DNA from: Cristatella mucedo | Lineage: Eukaryota; Bryozoa; Phylactolaemata; Cristatellidae | NCBI GenBank assembly: GCA_009760855.2 | Contig: WPIO01000016.1 | Location: forward strand, 6,087,001-6,128,500 | Length of the DNA: 41,500 nucleotides | Direction: 5' to 3' | Notes under the pieces: generated by a model | Database searches by the model: none | The model's input: only the letters and a program-made list of their open reading frames with translations | Told to the model about the DNA's origin: nothing | In this document: positions 21,091 through 33,000 of the stretch, piece after piece | How the letters are laid out: the number at the start of each line of letters is the position of its first letter | Numbering within the stretch: the first letter of the stretch is position 1 | Made by a program: the position numbers and the translations under genes

Positions 21091-24000
21091 GTGGCTGGCA
21101 GCATTGGCGTCTCCCTAGTCCATGTAGAGTCTAATTTCTAATCTAAATTTTAATTTGAACTGACCTTTTTTGCGCTACTGCAAGCTTGTAGCCCAAGGGT
21201 TCCTGAGAAGATGCTGCTGCCAGGAGTGAAGGGTGACTATGAAGCGTGTAACTTGAGGCTTGCAGGTGGCTTGGGAACACGGAGTACTGTTTACATGCCG
21301 AAGCATGTGGTCTTATTGGTTTAGCAAGTGGCTGCGTTGTTGGTGAGGATTTCAACGATTTTCTCAAGCTAAATTGCTCGGGCAATTTGTTGCTGTGGAC
21401 TTCCGTAGCCTGTTACAAGGAAAGGCCATTTAGAACTCAGAAATGCAGAGCCAAGGTGGGTGGTCTGGCCTTGTCTGTCGCCCTGCGACTGCAAATTTAC
21501 GCCTGCAAATTTCTGCTCGTCAACCGGCGCAAAAGCGTGCAAATGGCATCTGCATAAAATTCGCCCGAATCCATCCAAGCCTCTTCAGCTGAATTCAAAG
21601 CTGGTTTAGTTTTGAAAGTGTTCTGAATGCCAAAACTTATCTCTCAGCTTGAACAAATCATTGGAGTATGGCGGTCAGCTTCCTTAGGGGCTTCTTTGTT
21701 GGGTTCATAGTTGGAGCATCTTCTATGGCGTTTGTGGAAGAGCTGCACATAACACGTGAAAATGTTTGTTAAAGGCAAACAAACACATATCATGCTGCTT
21801 CTGAGAAGCTTAAAGTGATGCTGCCCCACCTTGATTTTCGAATAACCTCTCTTACTCGCTCCGGCATGGACACTATAAACTGCCTTGTTGTCTCCTTAGG
21901 TACATTGATCTACATTTCCTTTTTTGAGAACAGGTCGGAAACTGATGCAGAAACTGTGACATTCGGTTACCACCCCAGCATGTCTTCTTGTGTGCTTCTG
22001 CTTGCTGGCCTAAGCACGGTAGTTGCTCTTTTGCCAACTTGCCTAAATGCGATAGCTGTGATTCTGCCTGCTGTCCAAGTGTGGTTCTTTTGCATGCCTT
22101 GGTTATTGATTCTCTTGCAGCTAGTTGCATATCGCCTGGATAGAGATTAAGTTCCCTTAGAGTGCAAAACAAACGACCTAGTATCGTCATCATTATTGCT
22201 AGTACCGTATAGAAGTCGGACCCTCCTATGAGAAGAACAGCTGTGATTGTGCAGCCAGAAATCATCACTGGATTTCAGTGTGCCACGATGGCACACTAGT
22301 TAAGGTGGTGGCTTTTCACGACCGAGGTCGTGGGTTCGAATCGTGCAGTAGGTGATTCTTTCTTACCGCTGCAAGCAGTGGTGATAGCAGTCGTAAATGC
22401 TCTTCTGTCGCTATACAGAAGATGCTGTTAAATCAGCTAGTATTATTCTCAAAAGACAGCACTCAGGGGCCAAGAAAGAATGCCCTGACTGAAGAGGTTC
22501 TGCTGCCTTGTGTCTAAAAACTACTATCTGATTTAACAGACTCTTTTTGTATAGCGACAGAAGAGCCTTTTTACGGCTATCACTACCACTTGCAGTTTCG
22601 ATAAAGGATCGCCCACTGCAGGATTCGAACCCACGACATCAGGACTGAGGTCGTGAAAAGCAACTGCTTTACCCAGTGAGCCTTTACGGCTCACCACCTT
22701 ACCACCTCACTGCCTGCTGCCACCCTCCCGGCTTCTGGGTGTAATTGCCCATGCGATTGCCAGACTGGCAGGGAGCGGAGAGATTGGGTTTATCATTGAC
22801 TGGAAGACTGTACAGCTCCGAAGCAAAGCGGTCCCACCATTCGTAGCCGATCGATGCTGCATCAGTCGTATCTGTTCGTGATCGGTGCTGGAGCAGAAAA
22901 TGTTCCGTTGGCATGCCTGGCCGAGCCTCCGTCTCGCGGCAGAGTGGCGACTTGTTGCTACTGCAGCTTGCCTGATCCATGTACCGCCCTGTTGCAGGAC
23001 GCTCACAGTGGTGAGTGTGACTACCAGCTGTACAAGTGTCCACGCTGCGACGAGAGACTGGTGCTTAGAGTGAAGCCGGTAAGCGCTGTGTTAGCTCTCT
23101 CGTGTTTGAGAGGACACGGTGCTATTCTGAGTGAATTATGCATGCTGACTGTGCATGTTGCCAGTAACCAAATTAGCATGCTGACCCTGTGCACGTCGCC
23201 TCTAACCATGTTATGCTTGTTGTTCATTGAGCATGCTGCCGCTAACCATTCGATCGTGCTTCTGTTGCAGCAAATGTAAAGTGCCTAGAAAGAGATTAAG
23301 TTGTCTGAGCGTGCTATAACAGATTTGTTGTTATTATTATTTTACAATTTCTCGTCTTGTTGCAGAGTTTGTTTACTATCGTCTTTGCCCTCAAGTTTAG
23401 TCGTTTGTCTAAGTGGCCTCTTGCTTTCATTCTGTGTAGGAGCACGAGCTGAAGTGTGACAAAACCTCATGTAGGTACAAGGACGTCGGCTGCAGAGCCA
23501 AGGTGAGTGGTCTGGCCTTCTGTCGCCCTGCACCTGTGTCCACTTTACCTGCCGTGTTTTATCTGTTCCTATGCCTCTGCAAGTTTCTGCTTGTCAACGG
23601 GTAAAGCTTGCAAATGGCATCTGCACTACTGCTTGCGGCCACAGCTAGTGAAAGGCAGCTCGGCAGAAGTGCAAAATTTTAGCAGCAGCAGCAGCTCCCC
23701 TCACTCCTTCAGCTCATCCCTCCCCCTCTCCTTCTTCCCATCAGCCAATCGGCAACTGCCCATTTCCATCTGCCAATCTCCTTCCCATCGGCCACAGTGA
23801 ACGGCAGTTTGACAGAAGTGCAAAGTTTTGGCAGCACTTCCCCTCTCCAGCTCACCCCTCTCCTCTCCTCCTCCCCGTCGGTCAAGTGGTCCTCTTGATT
23901 CTGGACTTGTTCGGTGTATTCGACTGGTCCTTGCAACTATAGTCGACCGTTGCAATCCTTGGCATCTCACCTGTAGTGGGTAGAGCGCTGATGACATGCT

Positions 24001-27000
24001 GATCACAGACTGCAGACTAGCAAGGTGCAGCAGCTGTCAGTGTGATGCAAATGCTGCATTCGTCAGAAAGGCCCTGCCGAAAGGAAGCAGCTGCCAGCAA
24101 TACTGAATAGGCCTTTTGTAGGCATGCCGGATGTGGATGCATGCTGAACTGTGAGTTTGCAGGTGTTAAGGTGCTTGCCCCAACCGAGGTCGAGGGCTCG
24201 AGGTCGTAAACGATCTCCAAAGGATCTGAGATTTGCACAAGGTATGGGCAAACTACTAGATTTTGAAAAAGCAGGTGGTAGGATGCTTAGCCTAGCGAGG
24301 GATTAGATCTGATAGGTGGGCTTGAGCCAAAGAATGGAGGGATCTAAAAGTTAGTGACAAAACCTTGAATTTGATGTGTTGCTTGACTGGTAGCCAGTAT
24401 AGGTTGGTGACAAGTGGTGTAATGTGACAGCTTTCACGAATCTCTAGCTCATGGCATGGCTGACCCAGGAGCTGCTCAATCAAATGACCGACTGCCTGAG
24501 CTCTGGTAGCAGAGAATGCATCCACCATTGGGTTGGCTGGCAGCAACATCTAGATCGGCTGTTCTCAAACTGTGGGTCGTGACCCCTTTGGGGTTCGAAC
24601 GACCCTTTCACAGGGGTCGCCTAAGACCATCTGAAAACAGGCATTTCTACATTTTGCACACAATACTTTTATGGTTGGGGTCGCCACAACATTAGCAACT
24701 GTATTAAAGGATCGCGGTGGTTGAGAACCACTGGTCTAGATGCTAAGACTTTAGGTTCTCCCGCCAATGAGAGCAGCCTTGGTCGGCATTTGGCGGTAGC
24801 AGCCTAGTGACGTAACTGGCCCAGCGCTCGGATGAGATGCTGCAGTACCCTCCTTGTCTGGCTGTGGCCGGCCTTGACACCGGAAGCTTCGTCTGTCGTT
24901 ACCAGCATGCCATCACTGGGAGTCGAGAATGCAAAAATAAAATAGTAAGTCGTTGCATAGAGCCACGATAACTCAATCTCTATCCAGGCATTTGACGTAT
25001 GCTGCCGGACTCCAGCCGACGACCTCTGTGGTTATGGCCAAGTGTCGCTGGGTCAAACCTGGTCACGTGTCTACTACCTGCAGTAGGAGTAGGCGCTCGG
25101 CGACTCGTCGAGCTGTTGTCGTGTTCTTGTCGAGATTGCTCTGCTGCCACTGCCCTGCAAGGCTCGCTCAAGTCTGTTGCTGCCAATCTTAAAGTCTCAG
25201 TCTGTCTGTCTTTTTTCGCAGCTCGGCACTGCAGCACGGGTGGCGGATATGTGCGCTGCACCACTGCACCACCGCTCGACCGATATACGCTGCGCTGGCG
25301 ACCTCGAGTTGCAGGTGTCCAAAGAGAAAAGCAGGGACCACGATCGACAGGTCGCCACCACGCACCTCGACTTACTGATGCAGGCGTGCGACTCTCTGCT
25401 CAGATTAGGCACCATCTCTCTGGACTCGCTGAGCGACGAGAGAGCCGACGGCGAGCTGACCGAGGCAGCTGCAGCAGCACGGCGCGCCCAGGCTGAGGCC
25501 GGCAGGCAGCTGCAGGAGAGGCTGCGTGAGCTTCTCGCCAGGCTGAGCGAGCACATCCCGCAGTCCAAGCAGGCTGCCGAATTAATGCGAGGCCTCGTTC
25601 ACGACGATCTGCCAGCAATACACGAGCAGAAACTCAGGTAGGCAGGCACCGCCGGCCTGTATGCCCAGCGTCCTGCATGTGGTTTTGTACGTCTGCTGTC
25701 TTGTGCCTTCCATTCTGGATATAATAATAACAATAGAAAGTCTATTAGTTATTTATACTTACTAGTTCTGGGCAAACTAAGTGTGATTCAGAAATTGGAA
25801 AGGCTAACGCTCAAAATCGCTCTGCCAGCATATGAGCCCAATGGCGGTAACCTGGGTGCCGCTGACTGCGAAAACTACCTGAATATTGGTCCTAATTATA
25901 GGCAAGTAGGCTTGGTTTCGAAAATGAAGATTTTCATTGGGCAAGTGTGCAGTGGCTGACTAGATTCAGGGCAAGGATCCGGGGCTCGATCACAAAAATT
26001 GAGCCATTTTTCGAGAATTCGCTCAAGATTAATGGCTGATTTATGACAACGGCTAGTGCCTTCTTCGGGCGCCCCACAGAGCGTGTCTGCACGCCCCGAG
26101 CAGCCTTCTGCGTATATGCTCTTTTTCCTGCCACTATTCTGTGCCGTATCGGATTCTGCCACCAACGGTGTACTAATATTGTCAGGATCTTCGTCCTCAC
26201 TATCAGTGATACTACCTAGGCAAGCACTGATGAGATTCCGGACCTTCCGTATCATCTTTTCAGACCAGTGGTGGCAGCAAGGTTCCCGGGAAATGCTTCC
26301 AAGAACTTGCGCACCAGTTTCATTGCATTGTTGAGAGCATCATTGCTAACATCTTGTACATCGTCATTATAGCCAACCATAGTGTGCATCCTTTCATTGA
26401 ACTCTTGCGCACATAGTTCTACATATTGCTTCGACATGATTCTGATGGTGCTGCTCCTGAATCACGTCACCGGCGTTTTCGACTTCGAAACGCTATATTT
26501 TGTAGAGCAGCAGTCCACAAAATAAATAATTAATTGTGATTATACATGTGGAAACTCGGTAACCCGGGTTACTGCCATCGGGCTCATCTCCTGTTGAATT
26601 CGCACAAAATCTAGGTGTCATTTTCAAAGTGACCTTTTGTTAAACGACCACATCAGCTCCACAGTCAAGTCTGCCTACTTTCAGCTACATAGCATTGCTA
26701 AAATTCGTGCTTGTTTAGACAGGGATACCATATCTACGTTGGTCCATGCATTTGTGATATCCCGTCTTGACTTCTGTAACTCACTGCGTGCTGCTCCACT
26801 GGCCTGTGCAATCAGGCTCTTACACCTGGTGCAAAACTCTACTGCTAGGCTTGTCTGTCGCGAGCGTCGCAGTTGCCACATCACACCACTTCTCGCCACC
26901 CTGCACCGGCTCCCAATCGAGCAAGGCTTCGACTTCAAGGTTTTGACACTCACTTTTAGGTCCATTCAATCGTTGACACCACTAGTACTCACTCCTAACC

Positions 27001-30000
27001 ATGTTATTCTTGTTGTTTTTCGAGCATGCTTGCACTAACCATTGGATCGTGTTTTCTTTGCAGCTAATGTAAAGCATCTATTAAGAGATTAAGTTATCTG
27101 GGGGCGCTTATCAAGTGTGTTATTATCAATAATATTATTATTTCATATTGTGTTGCACTGAATAGAATTCAATCTCCCTTACTCTGGTCCTTTGAAACTA
27201 CCAGCGAGAGAAGCAGTAGCCATTAAATTATCAAAAGCTATGACATCCTGCTTCGGCAAGCACAGTAGTGCATGTCATGCTTGTAATGTATGTCACAGTA
27301 AAATAATGCACACAGTAGAGCCCACAGTAATGCATGTCAATGTCATGCTAAGACCGGCCAAAGTGCAGCACTGAAGACTAGTGGCCTCTCAGCTCAGGAG
27401 ATAAGGAACTTTCTCTTCACGTTTGAGTTCATGGCTGCCGGGGTGAGCCGTGATGGCATACTAGGTAAGGCGGTTCGAATCCTGCAGTGGGGTGATCCTC
27501 TATTGCCAACTGCAAGCCGTGGTGATAGCCGTTAAGGCTCTTCTGCTGCTGTACAAATGAGGCTGTTAAATAAGCTAATTTTATTTTTGTAGAACCTCTG
27601 TATGTAACACCCACTCATGCACTGGTTGGCAAAGTGCACACGGTTTAAGACAGGTCCACTGCAGCTCTGGACAAAGCGTGCTGCTGTTATCCTTAGTCGC
27701 AACGTGCATAGTTTCATTGCGCACAACTATAGGAAAAGGCAGTTCTCTTGGACAGAGGAAATGCTTTTTGGGTCAAGTAGGAGTCTGCTCCTTTTTGAAT
27801 GCTGTCAACTCGGGAGACGTCTTGATCTCGGTCGGTAGCAAGTTCCAAGCTTTGGGAGTATAGTAACTGAAGGCATGTCTCGTTAGGGTGCGCCAGAGCA
27901 CAAGAATTTTGAGGGACCCAAAGGTGAGTGATGGTATCGTGAAGCCTATACGCTGCTGGATAGACAGCCAGTGTAAAGTAGTGAGCAGTGTTGTGATGTG
28001 CTGGTTGCGACGTTTATGAGACTAGCTTGTGTGGATGTTTTTTTTGCCGACTGGCTGGAGGACCTATAATTAGTGAGTTACTTAACTCAAGTAGGGATGT
28101 CACGAATGCATGGACCAGTTTGTATCCTTATCCTAACGACCGCGAATTTTTACAGTATTACCTAGCTGACAGTAGCCAGACTTTACTATAGTACTAATTT
28201 GTTCAGCTGTCTTCCACAGTGGCTTGCAAAAAATTTAACTAGCTCCTCAGTTCTGTCTCGGCTTGATCATTGTAATTCCCGTTTGGCTTGGGCTACCAAA
28301 GAAAGTAACATGGCAGCTGCAGCTGGCTATTACTATGGCTGCAAGGCTAGTCTTCAAGTCCCAGAGGTTTGAGCACGTGTCTCCTTTGCTGAAAGAGCTA
28401 GGATGGATGCCTGGTGATCAACGGATACAGAGCAGAGTTCTTGCGCTGGCCAACCAGGCCCGCCACGCCTTGGCTCCTCCGTACTTAGCTGAACTACTGC
28501 TCCAGTTTCAGCCCCTTCGCGCCCTCAAGTCCTGTGTGGACTATAAATTAGCTGTTCCATTCCGCTGCTTAAAGACAGTTGGATACAGAAGCTGTTGCTC
28601 TGCAGGTCCTAGACTGTGGAACTAGCTTACACGATTTCACGACACTGGAACTAGCTGCCGACTATGGCTCATCCTTTTCAGCGGTCCTGAGCTGCTACTT
28701 CGATGCTACTCACTACCTCGACTGCTCTCCTCCTGCCTACTATGCTTCCCACTCACTCTTTGTTGCGTGAGACGAAGTCTGTTGGCTACCGAATGCGTAC
28801 CGAAAGCCTCTTAGGCTGTGAGTGTGCTATACAAAACTCTCCTGCGTAACACCCATATGGTCTTTATGACTTTGTGGAGTTACTGACGGAGATACATTAC
28901 ATTACATCTAGTGACACGTCATTTTGGAAGAGGATACCCAGATTCAAGACTGAGGCTGCCAGTGTATACTAGTAGAGCCACTTTGCTGAAATAAGCTTTC
29001 CAGTTTCTGAGTGACATTAAATATGTTTCATTTACTTACTGCATTAACAGACCTTAATCTCTAATCAATCGCTTTATGTATGCCGCAGGGCTCGAGCCCA
29101 CCATCCTGCAGTGATACCCGAAGATTTGCTGTATTTCGTCGATTGTATGCATCGAAACAAGCGACTGCTGAATCGTGTGCTAGTGTTATCGCATGAGCGG
29201 CTAGATTTAAACTTGTTGGACTGTTCAGTCACCTTGAATTCGTATGCCTTCGGCCGATATAGGGCTGTGTCAGGGCCTTGGTGCTTTGTTCTGTGGACGG
29301 ATCGAGTCTTGGTAAAATCTTGAGAAACCTGTGAGAATTGTACTGCAGGGGGAATTTAGCCGTCAATAGCTAAGAGCCCCGTCGATCACTCACTTTTAGG
29401 TCCATTCATTCTTTACCTCCAGCCTATGTATCAGGACTACTGCCCCCACCAGGCTAAGCATCGTACCACCACTTTTCGGAATCTAACTGTTTACCAGTAC
29501 CTCGTACAAACCTCAAATCCTTTGGAGACCGTGCGATTAGTTCGTATGCTCCCAAAACCAGGAATTCACTCACAGCTTGCACCACGACATTCCCTTACTT
29601 GGCCACATTTAGAAAAGAAACTAAAAACGCATCTATTTATAACAGAATTTAGTGGGTCCCTGTGATTCGTCCTTTATGTGCTCATGCATGCTGACACTGC
29701 ATGGTGCCACCAACCATACTTGCATGCTCACCTTGTGCATGTCACTCCTAACTAATGTTATTCTTGTTCATTATCGAGCATGCTTGCACTAACCATCCGA
29801 TCGTGTTTCCTTTGCAGCTAATATGAAGCGCCTAGAGATTTGAGTTCTCTTGGGGTGGGTGTTTTATCAATTGTGTTATTATCATTATTATTTCATGTAG
29901 TGGTGCACTTGAATAGAATTAAATCTCTATTACTCTGTTCCTTTGAAACTGCCTACAAGAAAAGCAGGAGCCATTAATTAATTAAAAGCAAAGGCATCCT

Positions 30001-33000
30001 GTTTTGGCAAGCACACTATTGCATGTAATTGTCATGCTAAGACCGGCTAAAGTGCATCACTCTGAAGACTCGTGGCCCCTCAGCTCAGGAGATAAGATGC
30101 TTTCTCTTCACGATCGAGGTCGTGGGTTTGTGGCTGCAGGGGTGAGCCGTGATGGCACGCTAGGTAAGGCAGGTGCTTTTCACAACCTCGGTCCCGAGGT
30201 CGTGGGTTCGAATCCTGCAGTTGGGCGATCCTTTATTGCCAACTGCAAACCGTGGTGATACCGTGTACAAATGAGGCTGTACAAATAAGCTACTTTTATT
30301 TTTTTTAGAACCTCTGTATGAAACACCCACCCGTGCACTGGTTGGCAAAGTGCACAAGGTTTAAGCCAGGTTCACTGCAGCTCTGGACAAAGCGTGCTGC
30401 TGTTATCCTCTGTCGCAACGTGCATAGTTTCATTGTGCACAACTATATAAAAGGGCAGTTCTCTCGGACAGAGCAAATGCTTTATGGGTCAAGTAGGAGT
30501 GAGCTCCTTTTTGAATCTTGTCAACTCGAGAGACGTCTTGATCACTTAAGATATGTCACCTAGCGATTTGAAGTTAGTTGGGGATACGAATAATTGCTTT
30601 CGAAAGGTCGGTAGCTCAAGGGGAGGTCTGAATGAAGTTAAACTACATCTGACGGGTTGGCCAGAGTACAGGAATTTTGAGGGACCCAAAGGTGAGTGAT
30701 GGTATCTTGAAGTCGATTCGCTGCTGGATAGGCAGCCAGTCTAAAGTGGTGATTGTTGTGATGTGCTAGTTGCGACCTTTATAAGATTAGCTTGTCTAGA
30801 TGGGTTTTGCGCCAACTGGCTGGAGGACCTATAATTAGTGAGTTACATAACTCAAGTTGGGATGTCACGAATGCATGGACCAGTTTGTATCCTTATCCTA
30901 ACGACTGCAAACTTTTACAGTATTACCTAGCTGACAGTAACCAGACTTTACTAGAGTACAAATGTGTTCAGCTGTCTTCCACATTTGCTTGCAAAACATT
31001 TAACTAGCTCCTTAGTTCTGTCTCGGCTTGATTGTAATTCCCGTTTGGCTGGGCTACCAAAGAAAGTGATTTGGCCACTGCAGCTGACCATGAATATTGC
31101 TGCAAGGCTAGTCTTCAAGTCCCAGAAGTTTGAGCACGTGTCTCCTTTGCTAAAAGAGCTAGGATGGATGCCGGTTGAGCGACGGATACAGAGCAAAGTT
31201 CTTACGCTGACCCACAAGGCCTGCCACGGCTTGGCTCCTTCGTACTTAGCTTACCTGCTGCATCAGTTTCAGCCTCTTTGCACCCTCAGGTCCTGTATGG
31301 ACAATAAATTGGCTGTTCCATTCTTGCGCTTAAAGACCGTTGGCGACAGAAGCTTTAGCTCTGCAGGTCCTAGACTGTGGAACTAGCTTCCACGATTCTT
31401 ACACAACGACTACTACTTTCCTGCTGCCGACTATGGCTCATCCTTTTCAGGCTGTCCTGAGCTGCTACTTCCATGCTACTCACTACCTCAACTGCTCTCC
31501 TAACTCTGCTATGCTTCCCACTTTCTCTTTGTTGCGTGAGACGAAGTCTGTTGGCTACCGAATGCGTACCGAAAGCCGCTTAGGCTACGAGTGCGCTATA
31601 CAAAACTCTTGCGTAACACCCTCATAGTCTTTATGGAGTTACAGGCCGAGATACATTACATTACATCTAGTGACAGGTAATTTTGGAAGAGGATACCTAG
31701 GACTGAGGCTGCCAGTGTATACTAGTAGTGCCACTTTGCTGAAATAAGCTTTCCAGTTTCTGAGTGACACTGTAGTTCGTATGTATGTATTGTATGCCGG
31801 CTCCTGACTTGTGACCTTAAGGTCAAGGGGCGTGTAATTTGTATGTGTGTGTGTGTATGTATGTATTGTATGCTGGCTCCTCTGATGAACCTGTGATGTG
31901 GCATGGACACAGGCCAGTAACCTGCTGGTGGCCAGATGGTGGATTCACCATCAGGGTCGGCCGGTGCACAGCTGTGGTCTGCCTGTGATGTGGCATGGAC
32001 ACAGGCCGGTTACCCACTGGTGGCCATATGGTGGATTCACCATCTGGGTCGGCCGGTGCACAGCTGTGGTCCGCCTGTGATGTGATGTGGACACAGGCCG
32101 GTAACCTGCTGGTGGGGGGATGGTGGACTGGAGAGCGGAGGCTAGGGGAGTCGAGCGAGAGTCGGGGGGGGGGCCGAGGGGAGCCGTGGGCTCTTTAGCT
32201 CCCTGCGTTGGTAATAAACTGTCGGTGTTGGGCATTGGCTGGCTCTCTGCTGTGCGAGCAAACTACAGGCACTAAATATGCTTCATTTGCTTATTGCATC
32301 AAGAGAACTTAATCTTTAATCAGTCGCTTTATTTATGCCGCAGGGCTTGAGCCCACCATCCTGTGGGGATAGCCGAAGATTTGCTCTATTTTGTCGATTG
32401 TATGCGTCGAAACAAGCGACTGCTGAACCGTGTACTAGTGTTATTGCATGAGCGGCTGGATTTAAACTTGTCAAATTGTTCAGTCACCTGGAATTCGTAT
32501 GCCGTCGGCCGATATAGAGCTGTGTCAGGGCCTTGGTGCTTTTTTGTGTGGACGCTTCGAGTCTTGGTAAAATCTTGAGAAACCAGTGAGAATTGTACTG
32601 CAGGGTGAATTTTGCCGTCAGCCTAAGAGCCCCGTCGTTCGCTAAGCGCTTGATTGTTGCGCTGTGACGCCTGATCGATTTCCCTAGGCTTCTTCGGCGT
32701 ATTGAGGAGCTGAGCAGACTTTCACATCGGGCAGACAAGGATGAGAAAGACTTGCAAGAACGACTGCAAAACTTGCAGCTCTCTACGTTTAACGGCACGT
32801 GCCTGTTCAAGGCATGTATTGCACTTTCGCTGAGGCTACTTTCCTTCTCGGTCTCCAATCTTGCTAAAATAGCACATGTATCATATGCTTTTGTCTGTCC
32901 AGTGACATTTCATAGAAAGTTAGCTCGGATTACTTTGCTGTTTCACAAACGTTGGAGGTGGAAAACTAGCTAATAATCACACAGGTAGGCAAAGTAAAGG

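Larger units (their letters stand above)
25750..27150 (+). mobile_element. Family A LINE fragment, split by a DNA transposon
   Basis: 25750-25833 and 26588-27150 are adjacent in the reference copy (19900-20850): TTACTAGTTCTGGGCAAACT before the insertion, then AAATCTAGGTGTCATTTTCA. The RT C-terminal coding is mutated, and an internal deletion near 26985 joins LTFRS-coding sequence to the 3' UTR. It ends with the family A terminus and a TTATTATC tail. From 26947 it also forms the start of tandem-duplication unit 1. Confidence 0.85.
26947..29387. repeat. Tandem segmental duplication in TRAF intron 4, unit 1
   Basis: Unit 1 (2.44 kb) and unit 2 (29388-32635) have the same order of parts: family A 3' end, SINE D, minus-strand family F fragment, family B 3' end, a unique stretch, SINE C piece, a 70-codon open frame, then CTAAGAGCCCCGTCG. 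The junction is at CGTCGATC|ACTCACTTTTAGG (29387/29388), where the unique sequence meets the LINE. The duplicated piece starts inside the LINE and ends about 50 bp before exon 5. Confidence 0.88.
29388..32635. repeat. Tandem segmental duplication in TRAF intron 4, unit 2
   Basis: This is the second unit, colinear with unit 1. It differs by a fuller family A segment at its start, small indels throughout and a 497-bp solo LTR (31771-32267). Many point differences show that the duplication is not recent. Confidence 0.88.

Noticed and set aside
22854-23279. 141-residue ORF as a single-exon gene
   Set aside because: Only 22998-23078 is conserved coding (TRAF exon 2). The rest is intron and a LINE 3' end read through by chance.
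30140-30218. Possible tRNA gene
   Set aside because: The A and B boxes belong to SINE D. The cloverleaf stems do not pair well, and the SINE tail follows.
31823-32235. Trp/His-rich and Pro-rich ORFs
   Set aside because: They run across the 92-bp minisatellite of the solo LTR. The unit is not a multiple of three, so the frames differ in each unit.
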